Assembly (NCBI RefSeq): GCF_025215095.1
Contig: NZ_JALHAP010000077.1
Span: forward strand, 186,001-250,000
Source: Dryocola boscaweniae
Lineage (GTDB): Bacteria; Pseudomonadota; Gammaproteobacteria; Enterobacterales; Enterobacteriaceae
Reading direction: 5' to 3'
DNA: 64,000 nucleotides
The notes under the pieces were generated by a model, which saw nothing but the letters and a program-made list of their open reading frames with translations, was not told where the DNA came from and ran no database searches. The translations under genes were made by a program, and so were the position numbers. Below are positions 1 to 11,094 of the stretch, piece after piece (position 1 is the stretch's first letter; every line of letters starts with the position of its first letter).

Positions 1-1
1 T

Positions 2-313
2 GTGCTGTCGGGCCTGGTCTCCGCAGCGGCGGGCATTATCCTCGCTTCGCGCATGACCAGCGGACAGCCGATGACCTCGATCGGCTATGAGCTGATTGTC
101 ATTTCAGCCTGCGTACTGGGCGGCGTTTCGCTCAAAGGCGGGATTGGCAAAATCTCTTACGTGGTGGCGGGTATTCTGATTCTGGGGACGGTGGAAAACG
201 CCATGAACCTGCTAAATATTTCTCCGTTCTCGCAGTACGTAGTGCGCGGTATGATCCTGCTGGCGGCGGTGATATTCGACCGCTACAAACAGAAGGCCAA
301 ACGTACGGTTTAA
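2..313 (+). CDS. araH: L-arabinose ABC transporter permease AraH, C-terminal part
   Basis: This is the last ~103 residues of the inner-membrane permease of the AraFGH high-affinity L-arabinose importer; the start lies left of the window. It is almost entirely hydrophobic, with about four membrane-spanning stretches, and it contains the conserved cytoplasmic-loop segment typical of ribose/arabinose-type permeases (GGVSLKGGIG). The C-terminus RYKQKAKRTV is as in E. coli AraH. It is followed by an intrinsic terminator, so it is the end of araFGH. Its position directly upstream of otsBA is the usual enteric arrangement. The identification is firm; only the truncation by the window edge limits it. 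Confidence 0.95.
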   Translation: MLSGLVSAAAGIILASRMTSGQPMTSIGYELIVISACVLGGVSLKGGIGKISYVVAGILILGTVENAMNLLNISPFSQYVVRGMILLAAVIFDRYKQKAKRTV

Positions 314-339
314 TCTTTCCGCATCGCAACTTCAGATGA

Positions 340-2695
<2,356 letters not shown>

Positions 2696-2706
2696 TGATA
2701 TAAAAA

Positions 2707-2735
2707 GCGGACGGCGCTCAAGCTGTCCGCCTTTT
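2707..2735. terminator. Bidirectional terminator between otsA and uspC
   Basis: GCGGAC (2707-2712) pairs with GTCCGC (2725-2730), with additional inner pairing. It is flanked by A-rich sequence on the left and CTTTT on the right, so it can stop transcripts from both convergent genes. Confidence 0.75.
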
Positions 2736-2779
2736 AGTTGTGCATTCCGTGGGGCGAGTGCAATCGTCCCCGTTTTTTC

Positions 2780-3202
2780 TCAGACAAGCGGCACCAGCAG
2801 CACATCAATTTTGCTCGACGCAACCACCGCTTTTGCAGAACAAATCGCTTTGCTGAAAAAGCTCTGATTGTGGTTACCGCAGACCACCAAATCCACATCC
2901 TGTTTCTCACACACCGAAAGAATATGTTCGCTGAGCTCACCCGTTGCGATCACCGTATTTGCAATGGGATAACCCGCCTTATTTGCCAGTTCCTCCAGGA
3001 AAAGATGCGTCTCTTCTAACATCAGTTCGCGCAGGTTTTCCATCATCGGCGCGGCGAGCTGATTATAAATTTCCGGATCGGAAGCCAGTGTTATCAATGT
3101 GATACGCCCATTTACGGGTTTAACGATGGAAACGGCCTTTTGTACTAATCGATGGCTTTCCGGTGTTACGGCGACAGCAACCAATACATGGGTGTAACTC
3201 AT
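2780..3202 (-). CDS. uspC: Universal stress protein UspC
   Basis: This is a small cytoplasmic universal stress protein (140 residues; 142 in E. coli UspC/YecG). Family members are alpha/beta Rossmann-like dimers involved in stress survival; UspC has been linked to motility and osmotic signalling. The single USP domain spans the protein: the first beta strand is HVLVAVAV, and a VCGNHN motif near residue 108 stands where ATP-binding relatives have GxxGxx, so nucleotide binding may be absent. An AGGAGG ribosome site precedes the ATG. It sits divergent from flhDC, as in E. coli. Confidence 0.93.
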   Translation of the reverse strand: MSYTHVLVAVAVTPESHRLVQKAVSIVKPVNGRITLITLASDPEIYNQLAAPMMENLRELMLEETHLFLEELANKAGYPIANTVIATGELSEHILSVCEKQDVDLVVCGNHNQSFFSKAICSAKAVVASSKIDVLLVPLV

Positions 3203-3708
3203 GCCTTCCTCCTGTAACGCAATGGGCGCACTGCTAACAAACCTCTTACTCTAGTTTTAACATTTACGCAACGATGGTAACCATAAGAAATGTGAGACTG
3301 CTCATGAAAATAGTTCAGTTATTCTTATGTAATGAATTTGCAACACAAATCCGTAGCAGAAAAGGGCGAATAAGCCATCAAACTTTAGAATTATTTTTAA
3401 TGCCAAAATGGGATAGTTTCGCGACGAAACTAGCGCATATGCAATGGTCATTAAAGGTTAAAATTCAAAATTCACTTAATGTAACTGCATGATTAATAAA
3501 AGGTTACGCTGTTATGTAAACCTGGGGTGTGATCCACCTAACAGTTTGCGATTTATAAAGCGCAGCGAAATGTTTGAAAAGTCATAGGCTTGTTGTTCAA
3601 AAGTGAAGCTATTCCCCGCTCGGGTAACAGGAAATTCCTGATTTGACTAAAAAACACTCAATTGAAAAGCCTGGCTGATGGTTTTGCTCGTTACAAATGA
3701 TGAATTTT

Positions 3709-3724
3709 TGTGATCTGCGTCACA
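3709..3724 (+). promoter_or_regulatory. CRP-cAMP binding site upstream of flhDC
   Basis: TGTGA-TCTGCG-TCACA is a perfect match to both half-sites of the CRP consensus with the right 6-base spacer. It is centred about 70 bases before the predicted flhDC start, the position where catabolite activation of flagellar synthesis is known in E. coli. Confidence 0.9.
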
Positions 3725-3751
3725 TAAATTCTAAAATCGCAGTTGGCTGCA

Positions 3752-3780
3752 TTGTATGTGCTATGTGCTACGAGTAGAGT
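3752..3780 (+). promoter_or_regulatory. Predicted flhDC sigma-70 promoter
   Basis: TTGTAT (3752-3757) and TAGAGT (3775-3780) have a 17-base spacer, putting the start near 3787. This leaves a leader of about 230 bases and places the CRP site near -71. The boxes are weak, as expected for an activator-dependent promoter; the start site is inferred. Confidence 0.55.
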
Positions 3781-4017
3781 TCGCACGAATTAGGAAAAAT
3801 CTTAGTTTTTTGTAAGAAAATTGAGAAAGACGTTAAGCGATCTGACAAAGAAGCGGCTGTGACCTTACATAACGGTGCCGCTGGCGGAACGCAACATCAA
3901 CTAATGCATTTTTGGCCGTAACGATTGTTTCACTTTTTTTACCGGGTTTGCCCGGCGACATCACGGGGTGCGGGTTCAACCGCATACAATAATAGTTGGT
4001 TATTCGGGATGGGAAAA

Positions 4018-4368
4018 ATGCATACATCCGAGTTGCTAAAACATATTTACGACATTAATTTGTCCTATTTATTGCTTGCGCAAAGACTTATTAGTCAGGA
4101 TAAAGCTTCGGCTATGTTTCGTTTAGGGGTTGCCGAAGATATGGCGAACACCTTAAGAGAATTAACGCTGCCGCAAATGGTGAAATTAGCGGAGACCAAT
4201 CAGTTGATTTGTCAGTTCCGTTTTAATGACAACCAGACTATTAACCGTTTAACGCAAGACTCGCGTGTGGATGATTTACAGCAAATTCATACGGGTATTT
4301 TGTTATCCACCCGCTTATTAAATGAGGTGTCAGTCAGCGACGAGGCACCGAAGAAAAAAAGGGCGTAA
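4018..4368 (+). CDS. flhD: Flagellar master regulator subunit FlhD
   Basis: FlhD forms the heterohexamer FlhD4C2 with FlhC, which activates class II flagellar promoters. It is a 116-residue, mostly helical protein, equal in length to E. coli FlhD. Cys65, the residue that makes the inter-subunit disulfide in E. coli, is present in LICQF. The start at 4018 (MHTSELL) is chosen because it aligns with the family; an in-frame ATG nine bases upstream gives three extra residues and cannot be excluded. It ends four bases before flhC. Confidence 0.97.
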   Translation: MHTSELLKHIYDINLSYLLLAQRLISQDKASAMFRLGVAEDMANTLRELTLPQMVKLAETNQLICQFRFNDNQTINRLTQDSRVDDLQQIHTGILLSTRLLNEVSVSDEAPKKKRA

Positions 4369-4372
4369 CAAA

Positions 4373-4951
4373 ATGAGCGAGAAAAGCATTGTCCAGGAAG
4401 CACGCGACATTCAGTTAGCGATGGAGCTTATTACTCTTGGCGCCAGACTACAGATGCTCGAAAGCGAAACGCAGCTCAGCCGCGGTCGTTTGATAAAGCT
4501 TTATAAAGAGCTTCGCGGCAGTCCACCGCCAAAAGGAATGCTGCCTTTTTCCACGGATTGGTTTATGACCTGGGAGCAAAACATCCACGCATCGATGTTC
4601 TGCAACGCATGGCAATTCCTCCTGCGTAGCGGACAATGCCGCGGTGTCGACGCCGTGATCAAAGCTTACCGTTTGTATCTGGAACAATGTCCTTCACAGC
4701 CTGAAGGCCCGCTTCTGGCGCTGACTCGCGCCTGGACGCTGGTGCGATTTGTCGAAAGCGGGATGCTCCAGTTAAGCCGCTGCAACTGCTGCGGCGGCAA
4801 TTTTATTACCCATGCTCATCAGCCTGTGGGCAGCTTCGCCTGCAGTTTGTGCCAGCCGCCATCACGAGCGGTAAAAAGACGTAAACTTTCTACAAATACT
4901 GCCGATATTATTCCACAACTGCTGGATGAACAGGTAGAACAGGCCATGTAA
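4373..4951 (+). CDS. flhC: Flagellar master regulator subunit FlhC
   Basis: This is the DNA-binding partner of FlhD in the class I activator complex. The 192 residues match E. coli in length. The four zinc-ligand cysteines are at 137, 140, 157 and 160 (CNCCGG and CSLC), with an extra Cys139. The start ATG follows the flhD stop by four bases, so the pair is translationally linked. The 3' part of the gene also carries a perfect-spacing FliA promoter for motA, which constrains its DNA sequence beyond the protein code. Confidence 0.98.
   Translation: MSEKSIVQEARDIQLAMELITLGARLQMLESETQLSRGRLIKLYKELRGSPPPKGMLPFSTDWFMTWEQNIHASMFCNAWQFLLRSGQCRGVDAVIKAYRLYLEQCPSQPEGPLLALTRAWTLVRFVESGMLQLSRCNCCGGNFITHAHQPVGSFACSLCQPPSRAVKRRKLSTNTADIIPQLLDEQVEQAM
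4882..4908 (+). promoter_or_regulatory. FliA (sigma-28) promoter inside flhC for motAB-cheAW
   Basis: TAAA (4882-4885), a 15-base spacer, then GCCGATAT (4901-4908) matches the FliA consensus TAAA-N15-GCCGATAA at all but the final base. It lies in the last third of flhC and points to motA. An intragenic FliA promoter at this place is known in E. coli. Confidence 0.85.
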
Positions 4952-4977
4952 CAAGGCCCTGTGTGTACGAGCACTCC

Positions 4978-5010
4978 AGCAGCGGTAAGCAATTACCGCT
5001 GCTTTTTTTT
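4978..5010 (+). terminator. Strong intrinsic terminator after flhC
   Basis: An 11-bp perfect stem (AGCAGCGGTAA / TTACCGCTGCT) with a GCAA tetraloop is followed by a run of T. It ends flhDC transcripts, but it also lies between the intragenic FliA promoter and motA. Confidence 0.9.
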
Positions 5011-5080
5011 GCCCTGTACCGGGAGCCAAAGCCGCTCTCCTGTAAGTCCTCGCCACACACTACAGCAGAAGGACTGACTC

Positions 5081-5974
5081 GTGCTGATATTAATAGGTTA
5101 CCTGGTCGTACTCGGGACAGTATTCGGCGGCTATATGATGACCGGCGGCCACCTGGGCGCGCTCTATCAACCTGCAGAATTTGTCATCATCGGTGGCGCG
5201 GGTATCGGTGCATTTATCGTGGGTAACAATGGCAAGGCCATTAAGAGCACGCTTAAAGCTCTGCCGCTGCTATTTCGCCGCTCGAAATACACCAAAAGCA
5301 TGTATATGGATCTCATGGCGTTGCTTTATCGTTTGATGGCGAAGTCTCGCCAGCAGGGGATGTTTTCGCTTGAACGCGATATTGAAAATCCTAAAGAAAG
5401 TGAAATATTTGCCAGCTATCCGCGTATTTTAGCCGACGCCGTAATGCTTGATTTTATCGTTGATTATTTGCGCCTGATCATCAGCGGAAATATGAATACT
5501 TTCGAAATTGAAGCGCTGATGGATGAAGAAATTGAAACCCATGAAAGCGAAACGGAAATACCGGCAAATAGCCTCGCATTAATGGGCGACTCGCTGCCGG
5601 CATTCGGTATTGTCGCTGCGGTAATGGGGGTTGTACATGCCCTGGCATCGGCCGACAGACCGGCGGCTGAGCTCGGTGGATTGATCGCGCATGCGATGGT
5701 GGGAACGTTCCTCGGCATCCTGCTGGCCTACGGTTTTATTTCGCCGCTGGCGACCGTGCTGCGCCAAAAAAGCGCTGAAACGACCAAGATGATGCAGTGC
5801 GTCAAGGTGACGCTGCTTTCAAGCCTCAACGGCTACGCGCCGCCAATCGCCGTAGAGTTTGGTCGTAAAACGCTTTACTCCAGCGAGCGTCCGTCTTTTG
5901 TCGAGCTTGAAGAACACGTTCGTGCCGTCCGCTCGCCAAATGCACAGGCGCGCGCTACGGAAGAAGAAGTATGA
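5081..5974 (+). CDS. motA: Flagellar motor stator protein MotA
   Basis: MotA is the membrane subunit of the proton-driven stator; with MotB it converts proton flow to rotor torque. The 297 residues have four transmembrane segments (about 1-21, 33-50, 168-190, 200-223) and a large cytoplasmic loop. Arg90 and Glu98, which interact with FliG, and Pro173 at the channel mouth are all conserved. The GTG start follows AAGGA and aligns with the E. coli start, which is also GTG. The stop overlaps motB by four bases. Expected class III regulation through the FliA promoter in flhC. Confidence 0.98.
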   Translation: MLILIGYLVVLGTVFGGYMMTGGHLGALYQPAEFVIIGGAGIGAFIVGNNGKAIKSTLKALPLLFRRSKYTKSMYMDLMALLYRLMAKSRQQGMFSLERDIENPKESEIFASYPRILADAVMLDFIVDYLRLIISGNMNTFEIEALMDEEIETHESETEIPANSLALMGDSLPAFGIVAAVMGVVHALASADRPAAELGGLIAHAMVGTFLGILLAYGFISPLATVLRQKSAETTKMMQCVKVTLLSSLNGYAPPIAVEFGRKTLYSSERPSFVELEEHVRAVRSPNAQARATEEEV

Positions 5975-6903
5975 AGAATCAGGCCCATCCCATTGTTGTC
6001 GTAAGACGACGCAAGCACAAAGGCCACGGTGGCGGACACCACGGTGGATCCTGGAAAATTGCCTACGCGGATTTTATGACCGCCATGATGGCTTTCTTCC
6101 TGGTGATGTGGCTGATTTCCATCTCCAGCCCCAAAGAGCTGGCGCAGATTGCCGATTACTTTAAAACCCCGCTTAGCGCCGCGATAACCGGCGGGCAACG
6201 TATCGCCGACAGCTCAAGCCCGATTCCCGGCGGCGGCGACGACGTGACCCAGCAGCAGGGCGAAGTGAAAAAAAATCCGGACATTGACGAGCTGAAAAAA
6301 CGCATGGAAACCAGCCGCCTCAAACGCCTGCGCGACCAGCTCGATCAGCTAATCGAAGCGGACCCGAAACTGCGGGCGCTGCGTCCTCATTTGCAGATTG
6401 ACCTGGTTCAGGAAGGGTTGCGCATTCAGATTATCGACAGCCAGAACCGCCCGATGTTTAAAAACGGCAGCGCGGAAGTCGAACCTTACATGCGCGATAT
6501 CCTGCGCAGCATCGCGCCGCTGCTCAATGATATTCCAAACAAAATTAGCCTCTCCGGCCACACCGATGACCTGCCGTATGCCATGGGCGAACGCGGCTAC
6601 AGCAACTGGGAGCTTTCCGCTGACCGCGCGAACGCTTCACGTCGCGAGCTGATGTACGGCGGATTGACTGACGGAAAAGTGCTGCGCGTGGTGGGCATGG
6701 CCTCCACGATGCGCCTGACCGACCGCGGGCCGGAAGACGCAATAAACCGACGCATCAGCTTGCTGGTGCTGAATAAACAAGCCGAACAAGCCATCGTGCA
6801 TGAAAACGCAGAGAGCGACAATCAGCCGTTAAGCACTCTGAAAGAACCTGCCGCCGTGGCTCCGGCGCAGTCCACTTTACCGCCACAACCAGGTACGAGG
6901 TGA
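5971..6903 (+). CDS. motB: Flagellar motor stator protein MotB
   Basis: MotB is the stator subunit anchored to peptidoglycan. One transmembrane helix near residues 30-50 carries the proton-carrying aspartate in [10 protein letters not shown]; it is Asp34 here because of a two-residue insertion in the His/Gly-rich N-terminal tail, against Asp32 in E. coli. The periplasmic OmpA-like domain (about 150-270) contains the peptidoglycan-binding segment SGHTDD and NRRISLLV. Length 310 (308 in E. coli). It overlaps motA by ATGA, giving coupled synthesis of the A4B2 or A5B2 complex. Confidence 0.98.
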   Translation: MKNQAHPIVVVRRRKHKGHGGGHHGGSWKIAYADFMTAMMAFFLVMWLISISSPKELAQIADYFKTPLSAAITGGQRIADSSSPIPGGGDDVTQQQGEVKKNPDIDELKKRMETSRLKRLRDQLDQLIEADPKLRALRPHLQIDLVQEGLRIQIIDSQNRPMFKNGSAEVEPYMRDILRSIAPLLNDIPNKISLSGHTDDLPYAMGERGYSNWELSADRANASRRELMYGGLTDGKVLRVVGMASTMRLTDRGPEDAINRRISLLVLNKQAEQAIVHENAESDNQPLSTLKEPAAVAPAQSTLPPQPGTR

Positions 6904-6907
6904 TAGC

Positions 6908-8923
6908 GTGAGTATGGATATCAGCGATTTTTACCAGACATTTTTTGACGAGGCCGACGAGCTATTGGCCGATATGGAACAACACCTGCTGGACCTGGTT
7001 CCCGAAGCGCCAGATTCAGAGCAACTGAACGCCATATTTCGCGCAGCCCACTCGATAAAAGGGGGCGCCGGCACGTTCGGCTTCTCCGTATTGCAGGAAA
7101 CCACCCATTTAATGGAGAACCTGCTCGACGAGGCCCGGCGCGGCGAAATGCAACTTAACACCGACATTATCAACCTGTTTTTGGAAACCAAAGATATTAT
7201 GCAAGAACAGCTGGATGCCTATAAAAGCTCAACGGAACCTGACGCGCAGAGCTTCGACTATATCTGTAAAGCGCTGCGCCAGTTGGCGCTTGAAGCCAAA
7301 GGCGAAGCGCCAGCCGGGCCCGCTAAACTGACCGTCGTTGAAACACAGGCGCCGGCTAAAGCCGGGGCCGCCGCAAACGACGGCAAACTGCGCGTCGCCA
7401 TCAGCGGGCTTAAAGAGAGCGAACGCGATCTGCTTCTCGAAGAGCTGGCGAATCTCGGCACGCTCAGCGATATCGAAAAGGGCGAGGGTTCGGTTACCGC
7501 CACGCTTGAAACCAGCGTCAGCGCCGATGACATCACCGCCGTGCTGTGCTTTGTGATCGAGCCGGAGCAGATTGAATTCCTGCCGCTGGCAGCAAGCGCT
7601 GCCGTTGTGGAAGTCGTGGAAGAAACGGTTCCGGCGGTGGTCGCAGCAAAACCTGACGCAGTGGCCGAAGTGGCAACTGCGGCGGCGAAGCCTGTTGCTC
7701 GCGCTGAGAAACCAGCGGCGCGCGTAGCCGAATCCACAAGCATTCGCGTGGCGGTAGAAAAAGTCGACCAGTTGATAAACCTGGTGGGTGAGCTGGTTAT
7801 CACCCAGTCGATGCTGGCCCAGCGCTCTAACGAACTGGACCCGGTGAACCACGGCGAGCTGATCACCAGCATGGGACAACTGCAACGTAACGCACGTGAT
7901 TTGCAGGAATCGGTGATGTCGATTCGCATGATGCCGATGGAGTATGTATTCAGTCGTTTCCCACGCCTGGTGCGCGATCTGGCCGGTAAGCTGAACAAGC
8001 AGGTGGAACTGACGCTGCTGGGCAGCTCCACCGAACTGGACAAAAGTCTTATCGAACGCATTATCGATCCGCTAACGCACCTGGTGCGTAACAGCCTCGA
8101 TCACGGCATTGAGTCGCCGGAAAAACGTCGCGCTGCCGGTAAATCCGAAGTGGGCAATCTGACGCTATCGGCTGAACACCAGGGCGGCAACATCTGCATC
8201 GAAGTGATTGACGACGGCGCCGGTCTTAACCGTGAACGAATTCTTGCGAAAGCGCTTTCGCAGGGAATGGCGGTCAACGAAAACATGTCTGACGATGAAG
8301 TCGGTATGCTGATCTTTGCGCCGGGCTTCTCTACCGCTGAGCAGGTCACCGATGTTTCAGGCCGCGGCGTTGGCATGGACGTGGTGAAACGAAATATCCA
8401 GGAGATGGGCGGCCACGTTGAGATCCAGTCCAAAGCTGGCACCGGCACCACCATTCGTATTTTGCTGCCGCTGACGCTTGCCATTCTTGACGGCATGTCC
8501 GTTAAAGTCGCAGATGAAGTGTTCATCCTGCCGCTCAACGCGGTGATGGAATCCCTGCAGCCGAAGGATGACGATCTGCATCCGCTGGCGGGCGGCGAGC
8601 GCGTGCTTGAAGTGCGCGGGGAATATCTGCCGCTGGTCGAACTGTGGAAACTCTTTGATGTGGACGGGGCGAAAACCGAAGCGACTCAGGGCATCGTCGT
8701 TATCCTGCAAAGCGCGGGACGCCGCTATGCGCTGCTGGTCGATCAATTAATTGGCCAGCACCAGGTGGTAGTGAAAAATCTCGAAAGTAACTATCGCAAA
8801 GTGCCGGGAATTTCTGCCGCCACCATTCTTGGGGACGGTAGCGTTGCGCTGATCGTGGATGTTTCCGCGCTGCAAAATTTAAACCGTGAACAACGTCTGG
8901 CCGGCACTGCCGCCCTTTCCTGA
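6908..8923 (+). CDS. cheA: Chemotaxis sensor histidine kinase CheA
   Basis: CheA autophosphorylates and passes phosphate to CheY and CheB under receptor control. The 671 residues comprise an HPt domain (1-135, phosphorylated His48 in AAHSIKGG), a CheY/CheB-binding P2 domain (about 160-230), a dimer domain, a GHKL kinase domain with N-box HLVRNSLDHG near residue 391 and G-box GRGVGMDVV, and a CheW-like P5. It is 17 residues longer than E. coli CheA, mostly in the Ala/Val-rich linker after P2. Met98 (codon at 7199) matches the start of the short form CheA-S. The GTG start follows motB by four bases. Confidence 0.98.
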   Translation: MSMDISDFYQTFFDEADELLADMEQHLLDLVPEAPDSEQLNAIFRAAHSIKGGAGTFGFSVLQETTHLMENLLDEARRGEMQLNTDIINLFLETKDIMQEQLDAYKSSTEPDAQSFDYICKALRQLALEAKGEAPAGPAKLTVVETQAPAKAGAAANDGKLRVAISGLKESERDLLLEELANLGTLSDIEKGEGSVTATLETSVSADDITAVLCFVIEPEQIEFLPLAASAAVVEVVEETVPAVVAAKPDAVAEVATAAAKPVARAEKPAARVAESTSIRVAVEKVDQLINLVGELVITQSMLAQRSNELDPVNHGELITSMGQLQRNARDLQESVMSIRMMPMEYVFSRFPRLVRDLAGKLNKQVELTLLGSSTELDKSLIERIIDPLTHLVRNSLDHGIESPEKRRAAGKSEVGNLTLSAEHQGGNICIEVIDDGAGLNRERILAKALSQGMAVNENMSDDEVGMLIFAPGFSTAEQVTDVSGRGVGMDVVKRNIQEMGGHVEIQSKAGTGTTIRILLPLTLAILDGMSVKVADEVFILPLNAVMESLQPKDDDLHPLAGGERVLEVRGEYLPLVELWKLFDVDGAKTEATQGIVVILQSAGRRYALLVDQLIGQHQVVVKNLESNYRKVPGISAATILGDGSVALIVDVSALQNLNREQRLAGTAALS

Positions 8924-8944
8924 AGATTAAAAATAGGTACCAAA

Positions 8945-9448
8945 ATGACCGGATTAACCAATGTGACAAAATTGACCGGGGAGCCATCAGGACAGGAGTT
9001 CCTGGTGTTTACTCTCGGTGACGAAGAGTACGGCATCGACATCCTGAAAGTGCAGGAAATCCGTGGCTACGACCAGGTCACTCGTATTGCCAACACGCCG
9101 CCGTTTATCAAAGGCGTAACCAACCTGCGCGGCGTGATTGTGCCGATCCTCGATCTGCGCGTGAAGTTCGATCAGAGCGACGTTGAGTACAACGAAAACA
9201 CCGTGGTTATCGTACTGAATCTGGGGCAGCGCGTGGTAGGTATTGTGGTGGACGGCGTTTCTGACGTGCTGTCGCTCACCGCCGAGCAGATTCGCCCGGC
9301 GCCGGAATTCGCCGTCACGCTCTCTACCGAATACCTGACCGGCCTCGGCGCGCTTGGCGAACGTATGCTGATTCTGGTGAATATCGAGAAGCTGCTGAAC
9401 AGCGAAGAAATGGCGCTGGTGGATGTGGCGACCAGCCGCGTGGCTTAA
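8945..9448 (+). CDS. cheW: Chemotaxis coupling protein CheW
   Basis: CheW is the adaptor joining CheA to methyl-accepting receptors in polar arrays. It is 167 residues, identical in length to E. coli, and forms two SH3-like beta-barrels; [13 protein letters not shown] is the most conserved family segment. It is the last gene of motAB-cheAW here. In E. coli tar follows directly, but here a REP-rich gap and an opposite-strand transporter come next. Confidence 0.98.
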   Translation: MTGLTNVTKLTGEPSGQEFLVFTLGDEEYGIDILKVQEIRGYDQVTRIANTPPFIKGVTNLRGVIVPILDLRVKFDQSDVEYNENTVVIVLNLGQRVVGIVVDGVSDVLSLTAEQIRPAPEFAVTLSTEYLTGLGALGERMLILVNIEKLLNSEEMALVDVATSRVA

Positions 9449-9461
9449 GCACTCTTTATGC

Positions 9462-9485
9462 GGTGGATGGCTTCGTTCATCCACC
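9462..9485. repeat. REP-like palindrome downstream of cheW
   Basis: GGTGGATG and CATCCACC form an 8-bp stem with a short loop. It pairs with the second REP-type palindrome at 9533-9561 to form a BIME-like cluster at the end of the cheW transcript. Confidence 0.6.
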
Positions 9486-9532
9486 CGACAAATTGCCGAT
9501 CGCTTGATCGTTTACCCACGCTACAAATTTTC

Positions 9533-9561
9533 GTAGGGCGGATAAGCTTGCGCCATCCGCC
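9533..9561. repeat. REP element between cheW and the symporter gene
   Basis: GTAGGGCGGATAAGC followed by GCGCCATCCGCC is the classic enteric REP layout (an imperfect GC-rich stem containing GGCGGATAAG). It lies 3' to two convergent genes, where REPs often stabilise mRNA ends. Confidence 0.75.
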
Positions 9562-9575
9562 TTTAACTTTAGCTA

Positions 9576-10838
9576 TCAAGCCTCGATCTCATCCCCAACC
9601 GCAGTAGTTTCCTCCAGCAAGCCTTCGTTTTTCGACAGCATGGCTGTTGCCACGCCGTTGCCCAGCACGTTAATGGCAGAACGTCCCATATCCAGGAAAT
9701 GGTCGATGCCCATCAGCAATAAAATCCCCGCCACAGGAATATTGAAGCTCGGAATGGTCGCCGCAAGCACCACTAACGCTGAACGCGGCACCCCGGCGAT
9801 GCCTTTGGAAGCCAGCATCAGGGTGAGCATCAGCACCACGATTTCCGGGAAGGAGAGGTGAATATTGTATGCCTGGGCGATAAACATCGAGGCAAACGAG
9901 CAGTACACCATCGACCCGACCAGGTTGAACGAATAGCCAATCGGCAGCACAAACGAGGCGATGTTGCGTGAGCAGCCAAAGCGGGTGAGCTGATCGAGTG
10001 TTTTAGGGTAGGCGGCTTCGGAGGAACTGGTGGTAAAGGCTACGAGCACCGGATCTTTTAACATTGCCAGCAGGCGGAAGATATCGCGCTTGAGCACCAT
10101 ATAGCCGACGCTAATCAGCACCATACAGGTCAGGACGATGGCTAAATAATACCCGCCGATAAACGACGCGTAGTTGAGCAGAATACCCAGACCCTGCGTA
10201 GCGATCACCGAGGAGATGGCGGCGAAAATGGCCAGCGGCGCGACATACATCACATAGCCCGTGACCTTCAGCATAATGTGCGAAACCACATCAAGTGCTG
10301 CAACCAGCGGGGCATTAAACTTCTCGCCAAGGGACGCGCCGGCAATGCCGAAGAACATCGAAAACACCACGATTTGCAGAATTTCGTTATCGGACATCGC
10401 TCCGGCAATGCTGGTCGGAATGGTGTGGGAAATAAAGCCTTTCAGCGACATGCCGCTAACCGCAAGCCCGGTCTGCACGTCACCGACCGGCGCTTCCAGG
10501 TTCATGCCGGCGCCCGGATGTTGCAGGGTGACGATAAACAACCCCACCAGAATGGACAGCACCGAGGATGAAACAAACCACACCATCGCTTTCCCGCCGA
10601 TGCGGCCGATGGTGGAGGTTTCGCCCATTTTCATAATGCCGACGGTCAGCGTGCTGAACACCAGCGGGGCGATAACCATTTTGATCAAGCGAAGAAAGAT
10701 ATCGGTGAACAGCGTGATGTTGTCGGCGTAGCTTTTGATGGTGTCGGCGGCGGCATATTCGTGAATTGCCGCCCCGCTTAGAATCCCCGCGATCATAAAT
10801 AAGATAATGAACAGCGTGAGTTTATTTGAACTTGCCAC
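9576..10838 (-). CDS. Dicarboxylate/amino acid:cation symporter (DAACS family)
   Basis: This 420-residue secondary transporter has the glutamate/C4-dicarboxylate transporter fold: about eight transmembrane helices and two hairpins. Hairpin 1 carries the serine-rich TTSSSE (269-274), and TM8 carries Asp379, Arg386 and Asn390/Asn394, which line the substrate site in the family. The TM7 signature, normally N(M/L)DG(T/S), reads NLVGS (305-309), so the ion-coordinating Asp is Val307; ion coupling may therefore differ. Substrate cannot be told from sequence. It is transcribed against its neighbours and lies between cheW and tar, where E. coli has no gene, so it appears to be an insertion into the chemotaxis locus. 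Confidence 0.88.
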   Translation of the reverse strand: MASSNKLTLFIILFMIAGILSGAAIHEYAAADTIKSYADNITLFTDIFLRLIKMVIAPLVFSTLTVGIMKMGETSTIGRIGGKAMVWFVSSSVLSILVGLFIVTLQHPGAGMNLEAPVGDVQTGLAVSGMSLKGFISHTIPTSIAGAMSDNEILQIVVFSMFFGIAGASLGEKFNAPLVAALDVVSHIMLKVTGYVMYVAPLAIFAAISSVIATQGLGILLNYASFIGGYYLAIVLTCMVLISVGYMVLKRDIFRLLAMLKDPVLVAFTTSSSEAAYPKTLDQLTRFGCSRNIASFVLPIGYSFNLVGSMVYCSFASMFIAQAYNIHLSFPEIVVLMLTLMLASKGIAGVPRSALVVLAATIPSFNIPVAGILLLMGIDHFLDMGRSAINVLGNGVATAMLSKNEGLLEETTAVGDEIEA

Positions 10839-11036
10839 TTACGTAATAACCCTCATCATGATTATGGTTAACAATTTTTTAACTTATTGATGGATATGTA
10901 ATTTTTATAATTGTCCAACAAATGCACCGGCAATAAACTGAAGCAAAGCGCCAGCGGTTACAACATTTTTTTACTTTTTATTGTTTTTGTTAAGAAGGCG
11001 AGGGGAGAGCGGCATAAGACGCATCCTAATTTCACG

Positions 11037-11063
11037 TAAAGTTCCCCAGGTGGATGCCGATAA
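11037..11063 (+). promoter_or_regulatory. FliA (sigma-28) promoter of tar-tap-cheRBYZ
   Basis: TAAA (11037-11040), exactly 15 bases, then GCCGATAA (11056-11063) is a perfect match to the flagellar class III consensus, 32 bases before the tar ATG. Confidence 0.95.
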
Positions 11064-11094
11064 CATCGATAACAAGTCATTCATAGGGTGTTAT

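Larger units (their letters stand above)
3203..4017. promoter_or_regulatory. Long uspC-flhDC intergenic control region
   Basis: These 815 bases lack a convincing gene. They are AT-rich and hold the flhDC promoter, a CRP site and a leader of about 230 bases. In E. coli this is the integration point for many motility regulators and the leader is a target of small RNAs and CsrA; those sites cannot be defined here by eye. A 72-codon open frame at 3274-3492 has no ribosome site and an unremarkable composition and is not called. Confidence 0.7.

Noticed and set aside
3274..3492. 72-codon open frame between uspC and flhDC
   Set aside because: No ribosome site, no recognisable homology, and it lies in the AT-rich flhDC control region upstream of the CRP site.
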